A DNA stretch of 64,000 bases from a bacterium (lineage in GTDB: Bacteria; Patescibacteriota; Gracilibacteria; Peribacterales; Peribacteraceae). The translations under genes and the position numbers were made by a program. The notes beneath the pieces are model-generated. The model saw only the letters and a list, made by a program, of their open reading frames with translations, did no database searches and was not told the origin of the DNA. Positions 20,683 to 30,959 of the stretch are shown piece after piece. How positions within the stretch are numbered: position 1 is the first letter of the stretch; every line of letters starts with the position of its first letter. The stretch spans positions 1 to 64,000 of the forward strand of contig JAQBVR010000002.1 of assembly GCA_027623015.1 (NCBI GenBank), written 5' to 3'.

Positions 20683-21810
20683 TTAGGTCGTCACTCTCTT
20701 TACTTCAGACTGTGTTGTAATCTTCTTTTCTACAAACTTCGCACCCCAGTCTGCCATGGTCATGTACCCAAGCTCTTTAGCCTGCTTCTCTATAGTTGAA
20801 GCAGTTTCATTCAGTAGTATTAATTCTCGAATTTCAGGAGTTATTACAAGGAGCTCAGGAACTGCCTTCACACCGTTGTATGTATTGTGGTCCGCAGGAT
20901 CACAGTTTGCGCCATCAACTTTGCATTCATCTGTAATTGTTCGCACGAGTCTCTGTGCTAGTATTGCTCTTATCGAAGGTGCAAATGTATAGGGACTTAC
21001 TCCCATAGAGAGAAATCGTGGGATGGCTTCTATAGCGGAGTTTGTGTGTAGTGTACTTAACACAAGGTGGCCAGTGAGCGCTGCATCGATAGCAGTCTGA
21101 GCTGTTTCCATGTCTCGGATCTCACCAACGAGGATGATGTCTGGGTCATGACGTAGTATAGAACGTAGTCCACTAGAGAAGTCGTAGTCGTGGTCGTGGT
21201 CTATCTGGCTTTGAACGATACCTGCAAGCTCGTATTCAATTGGGTTTTCCAATGTGATGATGTTGCGCTCTTTTCCTACCATCGTATTTAGTAAAGAGTA
21301 CAGCGTTGTTGTCTTACCAGATCCTGTAGGACCTGTAACGAGAATCAATCCATTTGGCAGCTTCATCAACTCTGAAAGTGATTCGTGAATCATGCTTGGA
21401 AATCCGAGTTCTTCCAGAGGGACGATACCCTTATTTGGATCGAGCAATCGGAGTGTATATGTCTCTCCAAATCGTGATGGAATGCTCGCCACACGAACGT
21501 TGACTGTTCGCCCTGGAGCTTCAAACGTATATTGACCGTCTTGTGGGATGTTTGTAACGTTTAGTTTGAGTTTAGATTTGAATTTTACACGACGTATTAA
21601 GTCTATGTACGCTTCTGTTCCTAGTTTTGAAAGCAGCATAAGAACACCATGTAAACGTATCTCTAGTCTAACAAAGTCCTTCTCTGGTGAGGTGTGAATA
21701 TCGGACACTCCTTTCTCTACACTATATTGTTCCAGCGCATCAAGTAGATGAGTACCGTCTAGTGTATCCCATTGTAGGGTGTCCCAATCTCTGGCAGGAG
21801 TCTCGTTCAT
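20683..21810 (-). CDS. GspE/PilB-family type II/IV secretion ATPase
   Basis: LVTGPTGSGKTTTLYSLLN, SILRHDPDIILVGEIRDMETAQTAIDAALTGHLVLSTLHTNSA. Confidence 0.92.
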   Translation of the reverse strand: MNETPARDWDTLQWDTLDGTHLLDALEQYSVEKGVSDIHTSPEKDFVRLEIRLHGVLMLLSKLGTEAYIDLIRRVKFKSKLKLNVTNIPQDGQYTFEAPGRTVNVRVASIPSRFGETYTLRLLDPNKGIVPLEELGFPSMIHESLSELMKLPNGLILVTGPTGSGKTTTLYSLLNTMVGKERNIITLENPIEYELAGIVQSQIDHDHDYDFSSGLRSILRHDPDIILVGEIRDMETAQTAIDAALTGHLVLSTLHTNSAIEAIPRFLSMGVSPYTFAPSIRAILAQRLVRTITDECKVDGANCDPADHNTYNGVKAVPELLVITPEIRELILLNETASTIEKQAKELGYMTMADWGAKFVEKKITTQSEVKRVTT

Positions 21811-21845
21811 TCATCTTATTTTACCACAAATCGACCCCTTTGTTA

Positions 21846-24440
21846 ATGGCTTTGCTGCACTCTATCACACGCTCACCTGACGATTGGTCTACAATCTCAT
21901 CCTCTATGCTTGCACAATATTCTCAGATATCGGAAACACAGCGCAAGCGTTCTATTGCTCAACGGCTATGGATAGTCCATGGAGCCTTACTCTTTTGTGC
22001 TTTGATCATTGTTGCACGCCTTCTTGAGTTGCAAGTTATTAAAGGAGAGGAGTATCACGCTCAGGCACAAGCTCAGCATTTTGGGGGGGTAGTGCTTCCT
22101 GCGAAACGCGGAGAGATATTGAGCCGAAACAGTAAAACATTTGAAACAAGCATCTTAGCGACGAACACCACACTGGATATGGTATATGTAGATCCTCTAA
22201 TAACAGAGTCTCCATCTATTATTGCTCAGGAGTTATCGGAAATATTGCTAACGAAAGAATTCCATGAATTTTGTGCTAGTGGTCATTCAGATTGCCCGCG
22301 TGAATTTGTAGAATTTTACTCAGGTGCATTTGACCCTATTCAAAGACTTAATGCTCTTTATACAGGTGCTCTACTAGAGCCTATCCCAGAAAATTTGCCA
22401 GCTATCTCTGCTAGTGAGATCCCAGACCTTGAAAGTGTGCGTCGGTCTTTTGCTCGCAATATTGAGGATCGCATTTCCGAAAAACGCGTGACATTTGTTC
22501 CCTTAAGCTATGGTGCGACTAAAGCACAGATGACTGAGGTTGCTGATCTTTCTATTCCTGGAGTGACTGTTGCTTTTAGCACACAGCTCATTTACGCAAA
22601 TCCTGAACAGATTGACCAGTCTCACATCGCAACTATTTCTCGTCGCTTGAGTGTTCCACTTGAAGCAGATGCAGATGTTATTCGTCGATTACTGCGCACT
22701 CGTTCATTGCGTTATGTTCCTATCATGCGACAGCTTCCCCCTCTACTATCTTCTCGTCTCCGTGAACGTAAAAGTGAATCAGCTGCATCCACAGCAGACC
22801 GTCGTAAACGATCTGCAACGTCTGAAGAGGCTCAGGCAATCATCGATCCACTCTGGAGTATCGCTCTCATACCAGAGCATTGGCGTTTTTACCCCGATGA
22901 AACTGTTGCCTCTCATGTCATAGGATTCCTGAATACAACACAGGAAGCACAGTATGGTATTGAGCGTACGTTTGACCCTCAGCTTCGTGGCCAAGAAGGT
23001 CTCATCCGAACTCTTAGTGACCCATCTGGTGGTCAGATCCTTACCGCTGAGCAAAGAGTGATAGACCCACGAGATGGCGATAGCGTCATCTTGACTATCG
23101 ATCGTTACATCCAGCGAGAGGTAGAACGTCTCATGCAAGATGCTGTAGAGCGATTTAACGCAGACAGTGGTCAGGCTATTGTCATGGAGCCTGATACTGG
23201 ACGTATTCTTGCGATGGTCAACGCGCCTCTGTTTAATAGTAATAACTATGGTACTGTGTATGAGTATGCTCCTGTCTATCTAGACTCTCCGAGCCAAAAG
23301 GAGATCGTTGTTGAGCTCTACCATCCTAAGACTCGAGAATTTATCTTACGTGCGTATTGGGGTGACCTCTTCACAGAGGCTGGCCGTAAAATCATCAGTG
23401 TGGAGAAGCAACAGAAAATTACTGCAGTTGAAATACTGTATAACCTTAAAGATGTCGTTCGGTACTATATGTATATAGGAGAAAATAGCCGACGGGAGAT
23501 TTTCCCTACAAACCGTGCAGACATCTGGCTGAAGTATAAAAACAACATCGGTGTCGGTGCGTACTTGAACAGAACTATTCAAGAGATCTATGAACCAGGG
23601 TCTGTAATGAAACCCATCACTATGGCTATCGCTCTTGACCAAGGAGAAGTCACCCCAACAGACACGTATCTTGACGAAGAACCAGTAGAGGTAGATGAAT
23701 TCACTATTCGTAATGTGTTAAACAGGTACTTCGGCTTAGTCACGATGACGAACTGCCTTGAGCAGTCCATCAATACGTGTATGACGACAGTCTCTGGAAA
23801 ACTTGGACGGAAACTCTTTCACCGTATGCTAGAGAGATTTGGCTTTAGCAACATCACCGGTATTGAGTTAGAGGATGAGCTCCCTGGTGAGATGCTCCCG
23901 TGGAGAAATTGGAGTAATGCTCTTCTTGCAACGTCTGCGTATGGCCAAGGAATATCTGCGACTCCCCTTCAGGTGATTACAGCGTTTTCTGCACTTGCAA
24001 ATGGTGGACGTCTTATGCGTCCGATGATTATCGATAGTATTCTCAAGGGGGATGGAACAGTAGAACGTTCGAAGCCACACATTGTCGATCAAGTCATCAC
24101 AACAGAAACGTCGGAAACTATCTCTGCTATGCTTGTGAGTTCAGTCGACAATGGTGTAGCGCGACCTGCTAAGGTACAAGGGTATAAGATTGCTGGTAAG
24201 ACAGGAACAAGTCAGATCGCAGGACCAGGGGGGCAGTATGAGTATGGTACAGGAGCAAACATCACCTCGTTTGTGGGCTATGCTCCCATTCATAACCCTG
24301 AGTTCATCATTCTTGTAAAGTTCGATAGGCCTCGTGGCGATAGGTATGAGTATGGATCTCAAACTGCGGCTCCTATCTTTAAAGAGATCGCAGCGTTCTT
24401 GTTTAAGTATTATGGAATACCGCCTGATGACAACGGCTAA
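21846..24440 (+). CDS. penicillin-binding protein transpeptidase (FtsI/PBP2 family) with internal insertion
   Basis: SVMKP (SxxK), SIN (SxN), KTGTSQ; N-terminal TM; start ATG 21846 preferred over the longer ORF that overlaps the divergent ATPase gene. Confidence 0.92.
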   Translation: MALLHSITRSPDDWSTISSSMLAQYSQISETQRKRSIAQRLWIVHGALLFCALIIVARLLELQVIKGEEYHAQAQAQHFGGVVLPAKRGEILSRNSKTFETSILATNTTLDMVYVDPLITESPSIIAQELSEILLTKEFHEFCASGHSDCPREFVEFYSGAFDPIQRLNALYTGALLEPIPENLPAISASEIPDLESVRRSFARNIEDRISEKRVTFVPLSYGATKAQMTEVADLSIPGVTVAFSTQLIYANPEQIDQSHIATISRRLSVPLEADADVIRRLLRTRSLRYVPIMRQLPPLLSSRLRERKSESAASTADRRKRSATSEEAQAIIDPLWSIALIPEHWRFYPDETVASHVIGFLNTTQEAQYGIERTFDPQLRGQEGLIRTLSDPSGGQILTAEQRVIDPRDGDSVILTIDRYIQREVERLMQDAVERFNADSGQAIVMEPDTGRILAMVNAPLFNSNNYGTVYEYAPVYLDSPSQKEIVVELYHPKTREFILRAYWGDLFTEAGRKIISVEKQQKITAVEILYNLKDVVRYYMYIGENSRREIFPTNRADIWLKYKNNIGVGAYLNRTIQEIYEPGSVMKPITMAIALDQGEVTPTDTYLDEEPVEVDEFTIRNVLNRYFGLVTMTNCLEQSINTCMTTVSGKLGRKLFHRMLERFGFSNITGIELEDELPGEMLPWRNWSNALLATSAYGQGISATPLQVITAFSALANGGRLMRPMIIDSILKGDGTVERSKPHIVDQVITTETSETISAMLVSSVDNGVARPAKVQGYKIAGKTGTSQIAGPGGQYEYGTGANITSFVGYAPIHNPEFIILVKFDRPRGDRYEYGSQTAAPIFKEIAAFLFKYYGIPPDDNG

Positions 24441-24457
24441 ATCCCAAATTACAAGCA

Positions 24458-24506
24458 CCAAATCCCAATACTTGTGTTAGTTTGGGATTTGGGATTTGGT
24501 TTTTTG
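24458..24506 (+). terminator. rho-independent terminator-like hairpin
   Basis: CCAAATCCCAA (24458-24468)/TTGGGATTTGG (24482-24492), 11 bp, followed by a T-run. Confidence 0.6.
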
Positions 24507-24604
24507 GGATTTCATAGGTTGTAGTATTTGACTACTACGTAAATGAATCATATCATCACACGTAGTTTTGGATCATTCACAGCAGCGGAATATGTATATG
24601 TATA

Positions 24605-24830
24605 CCTACAATTCATTGTAGGCCTAACTTTTTAGGAGATTCTGTCTCTTATGAGGTTGGGCTTATAATGTGCCCTATGTAAAACCATCAACCGCCCGGT
24701 TGACTTCTTTGAAAATAGGTATTCATAAATTGGCCAAGATTACGTCGGCCTAACACATTCCACACTGCAATGTGAAAATACCGGGACTCAAGAAGAGCTG
24801 AACATGTGCGCCGCACATGACTCAGCTCTT
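24605..24830. ncRNA. candidate structured RNA / multi-hairpin intergenic element, strand unresolved
   Basis: Consecutive perfect hairpins at 24605-24622, 24622-24662, 24688-24703, an enclosing GGTAT/ATACC helix, and a 16-bp hairpin at 24793-24830. Confidence 0.4.
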
Positions 24831-25014
24831 CATCCTATCTGAAATAGTCCATTGTCTGAACCAAGATTTTCTTGATTTGAAAGATTAACGTGATTATGTA
24901 TTTTGCCTCCTGCCTATCCATTAAATCCTTTAATTAAGGTTCAGATAATTGGTGATGCTTTATCTATGTTTCTTTCACCCAAAATACACAAATTACCCTT
25001 CTTACCCAAGATAC

Positions 25015-26793
25015 CTATTTCACTGTGACGCTTTTGGCTAAGTTTCTAGGCATATCGGGGTCCTTCCCTCTTTTGACGGCAAGATAGTATGCGAGGACTT
25101 GTATCGGAATGATGTTGATGAGTGCTTGAGCATTTCCCACATCTGGTACTTTGAGCCATTCATCAAAAGCCTCGTTGTTTTCTGGCGCTACACCTATAGT
25201 CATGGCTCCTCGTGACTTTATTTCTATGGTATTGGAGATGATGTCTGTGGTTACTTCGTCGTTTCCTACAAGAGCGATGCATGGTGTCCCCTCCTCGATC
25301 AACGCAATGGGTCCGTGCTTGAGCTCTCCGCCAGCGAAACCTTCTGCATGGATGTAACTGACCTCTTGGATCTTGATCGCGCTCTCGAGTGCCATAGGGT
25401 AGTTCCAGCTTTTTCCTATGATGTATAGGTCTTCTTTGTCTTGAATCATTTCCGCAAGCTTCTCTATACGCTCGACGTATCGAGGGTTGAGGAGCTCAGT
25501 GATCTGTCCTGCAGACTCGAGGAGTAGAGTTTTTCCTTCGTGAAGTTGGTTCTTCATTGCATAGGCGATCATCATGAGCACCGCCATCTGTCCTGTGAGA
25601 GCTTTGGTAGACGCTACTGCTCGTTCTGGTCCTGCGTTTATGAGGAGAGTGTAGTCTGCCTCTCTGTCGATGCTTGATCCTTCGACGTTCACGATAGCGA
25701 GAACTTTAGCTCCTTTGGACTTGGCGACTTTCATTGCTTCGAGTACATCTGCTGTTTCACCACTTTGACTTACAGCTATCATTAAGCTCTCTGGCTGGAG
25801 GAAGTGGTGGTAGACTTTGAATTCTGATGCAGGAGCAAAGTTGATGTGGTGCTCTGCGATAACAGAGAAGAAGTACTCAGCAGCCATGCAAGCCTTGCCT
25901 GCTGTACCGCATCCTACAAGGAATGTTCCTTTTGCATCGGTGATTGCTTTTGCAATAGTTTTGATCTGCTCTTCATCTTGGTTTACAGCTCTGGCGATAC
26001 TTTCTTTCTGGTCCATGATCTCCTTCAGCATGAAGTGCGCGAATTCTCCTTTGTGTGCCTGTTCTACAGACCATGTTATCTCTACCTCACGCTTTGGTCG
26101 CTCTTCTCCTGATGCTATATCTGTAAAGAGTATAGACTTGCCATCACAGACAACCATCTCTCCATCATCGAGGTATTGCACTGTTTTCGTGTGCTCGGCA
26201 AATGCAGGAATGTCAGAAGCGATAAAGTACCCTCCTTTTGTCTTGTTTACTCCGACAATAAGTGGTGAGCCTGTTCTTGCTGCAACGATAGTTTCGGATG
26301 TCGTGTTCATAGCAAGAAGTGCATAGCGACCATCAAACATCTTACATGCGTTTCGTACAGCATGAGCGAAGTCATCTGTGGATTTCATCTCTTCTTCTAT
26401 GAGGTGTGGGATGATCTCCGTATCTGTTTCAGATTTGAACGTGTGCCCTTTGGTTATTAGGTCATCTCGTAGCTCCTGATAGTTCTCAATGATTCCATTG
26501 TGCACGACAGCGATTGTGCCGTCTCCACTCATATGCGGATGAGCGTTGACTGATGTGACACCTCCGTGAGTGGCCCACCTCGTATGAGCGATAGCGAGTG
26601 AGGATGTACTACAAAAAATACTACTATCTACTCCACTGATCTTTCCTGTGTCTTTTTGAATCTTGATGGCACCATCTTGCTTACATGCAACACCCCAAGA
26701 GTCGTACCCTCTGTATTCCAGATGTTTTATACCATCGCTGACGATTTTGCCTGCATCGGTACGTGGTCCGACATATCCAGATATTCCACACAT
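25015..26793 (-). CDS. glmS: glutamine-fructose-6-phosphate aminotransferase (isomerizing)
   Basis: MCGISGYVG N-terminal nucleophile Cys, two SIS domains, C-terminal LAKSVTVK. Confidence 0.97.
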   Translation of the reverse strand: MCGISGYVGPRTDAGKIVSDGIKHLEYRGYDSWGVACKQDGAIKIQKDTGKISGVDSSIFCSTSSLAIAHTRWATHGGVTSVNAHPHMSGDGTIAVVHNGIIENYQELRDDLITKGHTFKSETDTEIIPHLIEEEMKSTDDFAHAVRNACKMFDGRYALLAMNTTSETIVAARTGSPLIVGVNKTKGGYFIASDIPAFAEHTKTVQYLDDGEMVVCDGKSILFTDIASGEERPKREVEITWSVEQAHKGEFAHFMLKEIMDQKESIARAVNQDEEQIKTIAKAITDAKGTFLVGCGTAGKACMAAEYFFSVIAEHHINFAPASEFKVYHHFLQPESLMIAVSQSGETADVLEAMKVAKSKGAKVLAIVNVEGSSIDREADYTLLINAGPERAVASTKALTGQMAVLMMIAYAMKNQLHEGKTLLLESAGQITELLNPRYVERIEKLAEMIQDKEDLYIIGKSWNYPMALESAIKIQEVSYIHAEGFAGGELKHGPIALIEEGTPCIALVGNDEVTTDIISNTIEIKSRGAMTIGVAPENNEAFDEWLKVPDVGNAQALINIIPIQVLAYYLAVKRGKDPDMPRNLAKSVTVK

Positions 26794-26837
26794 GATAGGT
26801 AGTTAACTTGAATTTCGTTATTTAGTCAATACAAGGT

Positions 26838-26948
26838 AAAATTCCAAATCGCAAATGTCAAATGCCAAATTTACTATAATCAATGCCCTTTCTCCGTACG
26901 GTACTATTAGAGCCTTTTTGTTATTTGAGTTTTGGAATTTGGAATTTT
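26838..26948. repeat. 12-bp inverted repeat AAAATTCCAAAT/ATTTGGAATTTT flanking a CAAATnn-type tandem stretch
   Basis: 26838-26849 is the reverse complement of 26937-26948; internal caaatcg/caaatgt/caaatgc/caaat units. Confidence 0.6.
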
Positions 26949-27000
26949 CTCCATATTTCATTGCGAATCTTTCATTAGCAGCGTAAAGTATTGCGGATTT

Positions 27001-27261
27001 ATGCCACTCATTAAGTCAGCTATCAAACGGGCAAGACAAAATACGGTTCGCCGAGCAAGGCGTCAGCCGTTCAATTCTCATATGAAGTCGATGATGAAAA
27101 AGATTACAGATCTTGCAAAAGATGGAAATACTGCAGAGGCCATCAAATTACTACCAACTGTCTACAAATCTATCGATACTGCAGCTAAGAAGTCTATTAT
27201 CCATAAATCTACTGCAGCGCGTAAGAAATCAAAGATGGCGAAACTTGTTGCAGTCAAATAA
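27001..27261 (+). CDS. rpsT: 30S ribosomal protein S20
   Basis: MPLIKSAIKRARQNTVRRARRQPFNSHMKSMMKK; ATG at 27001. Confidence 0.93.
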   Translation: MPLIKSAIKRARQNTVRRARRQPFNSHMKSMMKKITDLAKDGNTAEAIKLLPTVYKSIDTAAKKSIIHKSTAARKKSKMAKLVAVK

Positions 27262-27270
27262 TTATTCTAT

Positions 27271-27642
27271 ATGAGCAATATGCTTGCTCTAGATATTGGC
27301 TCCAGACGTACTGGAGTTGCTTTTTGTAGTGATCAAACAGGTGTCGCTGTTAGTCTTGAAACTTTGCAACACTCTTCTATTGATGATCTTTCTGAGCAAG
27401 TATTGGCTTTGTGTAGTGCTAGAGACGTTTCTATGGTCATTTGTGGCCTCCCTTTGCTCCCTGGTGGCGAAGAGGGCTCGCAAGCAGCATACGTTCGACT
27501 TTTTACAGATATATTGGAAGATAGTGGTCTTGCAGTGGACTATTTAGATGAGCGCTATACATCGAATGCTCACAGATCAGTAGATAAAGACGCTTCTGCA
27601 GCATGCAAGCTTATTTTGACATATCAGGAAAGAAATTCATAA
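27271..27642 (+). CDS. ruvX: Holliday junction resolvase-like RuvX/YqgF
   Basis: LALDIGSRRTGVAFC, VICGLPLLPGGEEG, YLDERYTS. Confidence 0.92.
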   Translation: MSNMLALDIGSRRTGVAFCSDQTGVAVSLETLQHSSIDDLSEQVLALCSARDVSMVICGLPLLPGGEEGSQAAYVRLFTDILEDSGLAVDYLDERYTSNAHRSVDKDASAACKLILTYQERNS

Positions 27643-27646
27643 AGTA

Positions 27647-27674
27647 TTGACAAATTCTCAAAGTGCTTTAAAAT
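27647..27674 (+). promoter_or_regulatory. sigma70-type promoter: TTGACA-N16-TAAAAT
   Basis: TTGACA 27647-27652, TAAAAT 27669-27674; a further TTGACA at 27691. Confidence 0.5.
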
Positions 27675-27818
27675 AAATCCCTTTGCTCTTTTGACAACTA
27701 CGTTTTACTTAAATAACTTAAAAGCTTTTAAGCAGATTGTGTCTACCGAAACCGTGCTTAGAACTTCCATTTATGTCAATATTTTGGTAAAACAAGAGTT
27801 GTCCCTTTCCTTGCCCTT

Positions 27819-28922
27819 ATGAGTGATCCATCTTCCCAGACTACAGCAGTGCAGCAAAAGCCTGTAAATAAGCAGCTAACCGTCAATCTTGACGAGTTGC
27901 TTAATAGTTTGTTCCTTGTATTGACTGAAAAAGAAGCAACAGTGGTTAAGCGCCGCTTTGCACTCCAAGGTCATCAAAAACAAACATTGGAGAAGATTGG
28001 CAAGCACTTTAATGTAACAAGGGAGCGTATACGTCAAATTGAGAGCATTGCCCTAGGCAAGCTTCGCAGAACTGTACGTACAACACTTCTCGACGAAGTA
28101 AATGATGTCGCTAAGATTGCTTTGCAGGCACATGGCGGTGTTTGTACTGAGGATATCCTTGTTTCAGAGGTTCTTACCATGATCAAGGGGAGTAACGAAA
28201 TGGATGGCTCTGTATTGCGCCTTTCCTTTTCTATCGATAATGAGCTTCATAACGGGACACGCAGCAATACATTTCGACCATTCTGGAGACTTGATTCTCT
28301 TTCTATGGACGATGCTTCTCTCATTATGAACAATATGGTAAAGATCTTAAAAAAGAGAAAATCTTGTATGCGTGAAGATGAGATCGTTTCTGCTATTCAA
28401 GCTCTAAACCTCTTTGACAATCGCACACCAAGCAAGGAGCTTATTGTAAGCTGTCTTAGTGTCGACGAGCGTCTACGAGAGATCTCTGAAGGTTGGGGTT
28501 TGACAGACTGGCGCTTCGTTCGCCCTCGGTCTATTCGAGATAAGGTAGAGATCATTTTAAAGAAAACTGGTGAACCACTTCATTTTATGGAGATTGCAAA
28601 CCATATCCGTGAGGCAGACTTTGATCACAAAAACGTTACTGTCCAAGCTGTACACAACGAACTTATTCGCTATCCACAGTTTGTTCTTGTTGGTCGTGGC
28701 CTCTATGCATTAAAAGATTGGGGTTACGAGTCTGGCACTGTCGCAGATGTTATCGAACGCATACTTATTGAAAAAGGACCACTTTCAAAGAAAGAGATCA
28801 TCGCTGAGGTTGCTAGGCAGCGTACAGTGAAGATTGGAACTATTTCTCTGAATCTTCAGAAGATGCCGTACTTCAAGCGTGTTGGTCGAGCTGTTTACGC
28901 CTTCGATGAGTCATTGAAGTAA
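27819..28922 (+). CDS. sigma-70 region 4-like HTH fused to HARE-HTH domains
   Basis: LTEKEATVVKRRFALQGHQKQTLEKIGKHFNVTRERIRQIESIALGKLRR; C-terminal EPLHFMEIANHIREADFDHKNVTVQAVHNELIRYPQFVLVGRGLYALKDWGY. Confidence 0.8.
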   Translation: MSDPSSQTTAVQQKPVNKQLTVNLDELLNSLFLVLTEKEATVVKRRFALQGHQKQTLEKIGKHFNVTRERIRQIESIALGKLRRTVRTTLLDEVNDVAKIALQAHGGVCTEDILVSEVLTMIKGSNEMDGSVLRLSFSIDNELHNGTRSNTFRPFWRLDSLSMDDASLIMNNMVKILKKRKSCMREDEIVSAIQALNLFDNRTPSKELIVSCLSVDERLREISEGWGLTDWRFVRPRSIRDKVEIILKKTGEPLHFMEIANHIREADFDHKNVTVQAVHNELIRYPQFVLVGRGLYALKDWGYESGTVADVIERILIEKGPLSKKEIIAEVARQRTVKIGTISLNLQKMPYFKRVGRAVYAFDESLK

Positions 28923-28933
28923 TTTCCTTTTCT

Positions 28934-29743
28934 ATGAAAAGACTTTTGCTCTGTTTTTTGGCAGTTACTCTTACTTCATGCCAGGATCCTAAAATTCCTA
29001 TTCCCCTTCCTGAGGGTGAGCAGACTATTCAGGGTATCTTACACCCAGCTGAACTTTCTATTGTTCGCCGAGGAACACATGTACTAGTAATAGACGGCAC
29101 AGAGCAGTATTTTGTAGAGAGTGCTGTGGTAAATCTTCGTGGTTACGAGTTGAAACTCGTTACACTTCGTGGATTTCTCGAACCTAATCTTGACCTCGAT
29201 GCTTATCCCCTTCTTGTAGTTAATAGTGTTGTCGACGTGGAGTCCACTTCTCGAGAGTGGTATGTTGGTTTCCTTGATCTATCTATTACGACGCCTTTGT
29301 CATGGACTCAGTCGATTGCAAGTGGGACAGTTCACTTCTTTATTAAGGAGTTTTCTAACAACCCAGTCCTCACACTATCTCAAGAAGCGGGTACTGTTCT
29401 TCCTGTAGGCACATCTATAGTTGTAGATGGACTTCCAGCTGTTCGTATAACAGATGAGCGTATGGGTAGCCAAACGATAACTGTTAGGCGCGATGATAAA
29501 CTTTTAACGATACTTTTCTCTCCTCGAGAAGGTATGGACATCGTGAAGGTAAAGACTGATTGGATAGCAGTTTTACAATCTATTGACTTAACAGAATCCT
29601 CTCGAAGTTCATCTCCTTCGACATCTTCTGGCGCAGTTATTGGCAAACCTTGTGGTGGTTCCGCTGGGATTTTATGCGCAGTTGGATTCTTCTGTCAGAT
29701 TACTGATCTCAAAGAAAACATAGGAATGTGTATGAAATTATAG
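28934..29743 (+). CDS. putative lipoprotein, unknown function
   Basis: Signal peptide LLLCFLAVTLTSC lipobox. Confidence 0.65.
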   Translation: MKRLLLCFLAVTLTSCQDPKIPIPLPEGEQTIQGILHPAELSIVRRGTHVLVIDGTEQYFVESAVVNLRGYELKLVTLRGFLEPNLDLDAYPLLVVNSVVDVESTSREWYVGFLDLSITTPLSWTQSIASGTVHFFIKEFSNNPVLTLSQEAGTVLPVGTSIVVDGLPAVRITDERMGSQTITVRRDDKLLTILFSPREGMDIVKVKTDWIAVLQSIDLTESSRSSSPSTSSGAVIGKPCGGSAGILCAVGFFCQITDLKENIGMCMKL

Positions 29744-29885
29744 GTGTACGAAGATACACCACAATATTCTGATCCTCTTGCAAGGTTGAAAATTTGCATG
29801 CATTCGATGATTGAAATAGGGTAGGTGCACATTCGAACACCATTAGGTTCATTCGACATTTCCTTACCTCCCTTCCCCAAGTATC

Positions 29886-30959
29886 ATGACTAAGCAATCC
29901 AATCCTCCCCCTACTATCATGACAGCAAATCCTTCACCTCAGTCTTCAAAGACTGCTGGCAAAGCTACTAATCCGAAAGATGACGCAATCGCTAGTGCAC
30001 TTTTACAAATAGAAAAGCAATACGGCGTAGGTGCCGTCATGAAAATGAATGAAAATGCGAATAAGAATATCATGCGTTTTCCTTCTGGATCTCTCTCTCT
30101 TGACCTTGCTCTTGGAGGTGGTATGCCATCTGGTCGAATCATTGAAATATATGGTCCTGAGTCGTCAGGAAAAACGACACTATCTTTGCACTCAGTTGCA
30201 GAAGTGCAAAAGGCGGGTGGTCGCACAGCGTTTATAGATGCTGAGCATGCTCTAGATATTCAATATGCTAAAAAGATCGGAGTAGATATAGATTCTCTTC
30301 TAGTATCACAGCCTGATTGTGGTGAGGAAGCCTTAGAAATTTGTGAAACACTTATACGGAGTGGCGCTATAGATCTTATTGTGATCGACTCTGTAGCTGC
30401 ACTTACTCCTCGAGCAGAGATTGATGGCATGATGGGAGATAGCCACATGGGTTTACAAGCACGTCTTATGAGCCAGGCTCTACGAAAGTTGACAGCGATA
30501 GTTTCGAAGACAAATTGTTCTGTGATCTTCATTAATCAAATTCGTATGAAGATTGGTGTCATGTTTGGTAGTCCTGAGACAACATCCGGTGGACAAGCCT
30601 TGAAATTCTACTCTTCTGTTCGTTTAGATGTTCGTAGAATCGATAAAATTCTAGAAAAGGGTGAGGGCACACAGGATATAGTTGGAAATAGAACACGCGT
30701 AAAAGTAGTGAAAAATAAAGTTGCTCCTCCTTTCCGACAGGCAGAGTTTGATATTCTGTACTCTAAAGGTATTAGCAAGGAGGGAGATATATTGGATCTT
30801 GGTGTGCAGTACGGTGTTTTGGAAAAAAGCGGTGCGTATTACAAGCTCCAGGAAGAGACGATTGGTCAGGGTAAGGAGCAAGCACGACAATTCCTTATCG
30901 ATAACCCAAAGATTACTTCAAAACTAGAGAAAGACATTCGAAAGGCGGCAGGTTTGTAG
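29886..30959 (+). CDS. recA: recombinase A
   Basis: [51 protein letters not shown]. Confidence 0.98.
   Translation: MTKQSNPPPTIMTANPSPQSSKTAGKATNPKDDAIASALLQIEKQYGVGAVMKMNENANKNIMRFPSGSLSLDLALGGGMPSGRIIEIYGPESSGKTTLSLHSVAEVQKAGGRTAFIDAEHALDIQYAKKIGVDIDSLLVSQPDCGEEALEICETLIRSGAIDLIVIDSVAALTPRAEIDGMMGDSHMGLQARLMSQALRKLTAIVSKTNCSVIFINQIRMKIGVMFGSPETTSGGQALKFYSSVRLDVRRIDKILEKGEGTQDIVGNRTRVKVVKNKVAPPFRQAEFDILYSKGISKEGDILDLGVQYGVLEKSGAYYKLQEETIGQGKEQARQFLIDNPKITSKLEKDIRKAAGL

Noticed and set aside
24605-24830. RNase P RNA or tmRNA identity for the 24.6-kb element
   Set aside because: No RNase P P4/CR-I type core and no tRNA-like acceptor or tag ORF visible.
26860-26885. CAAATnn tandem stretch as a CRISPR or minisatellite
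   Set aside because: Only about four short 7-8 nt units; better explained as part of a palindromic intergenic repeat.
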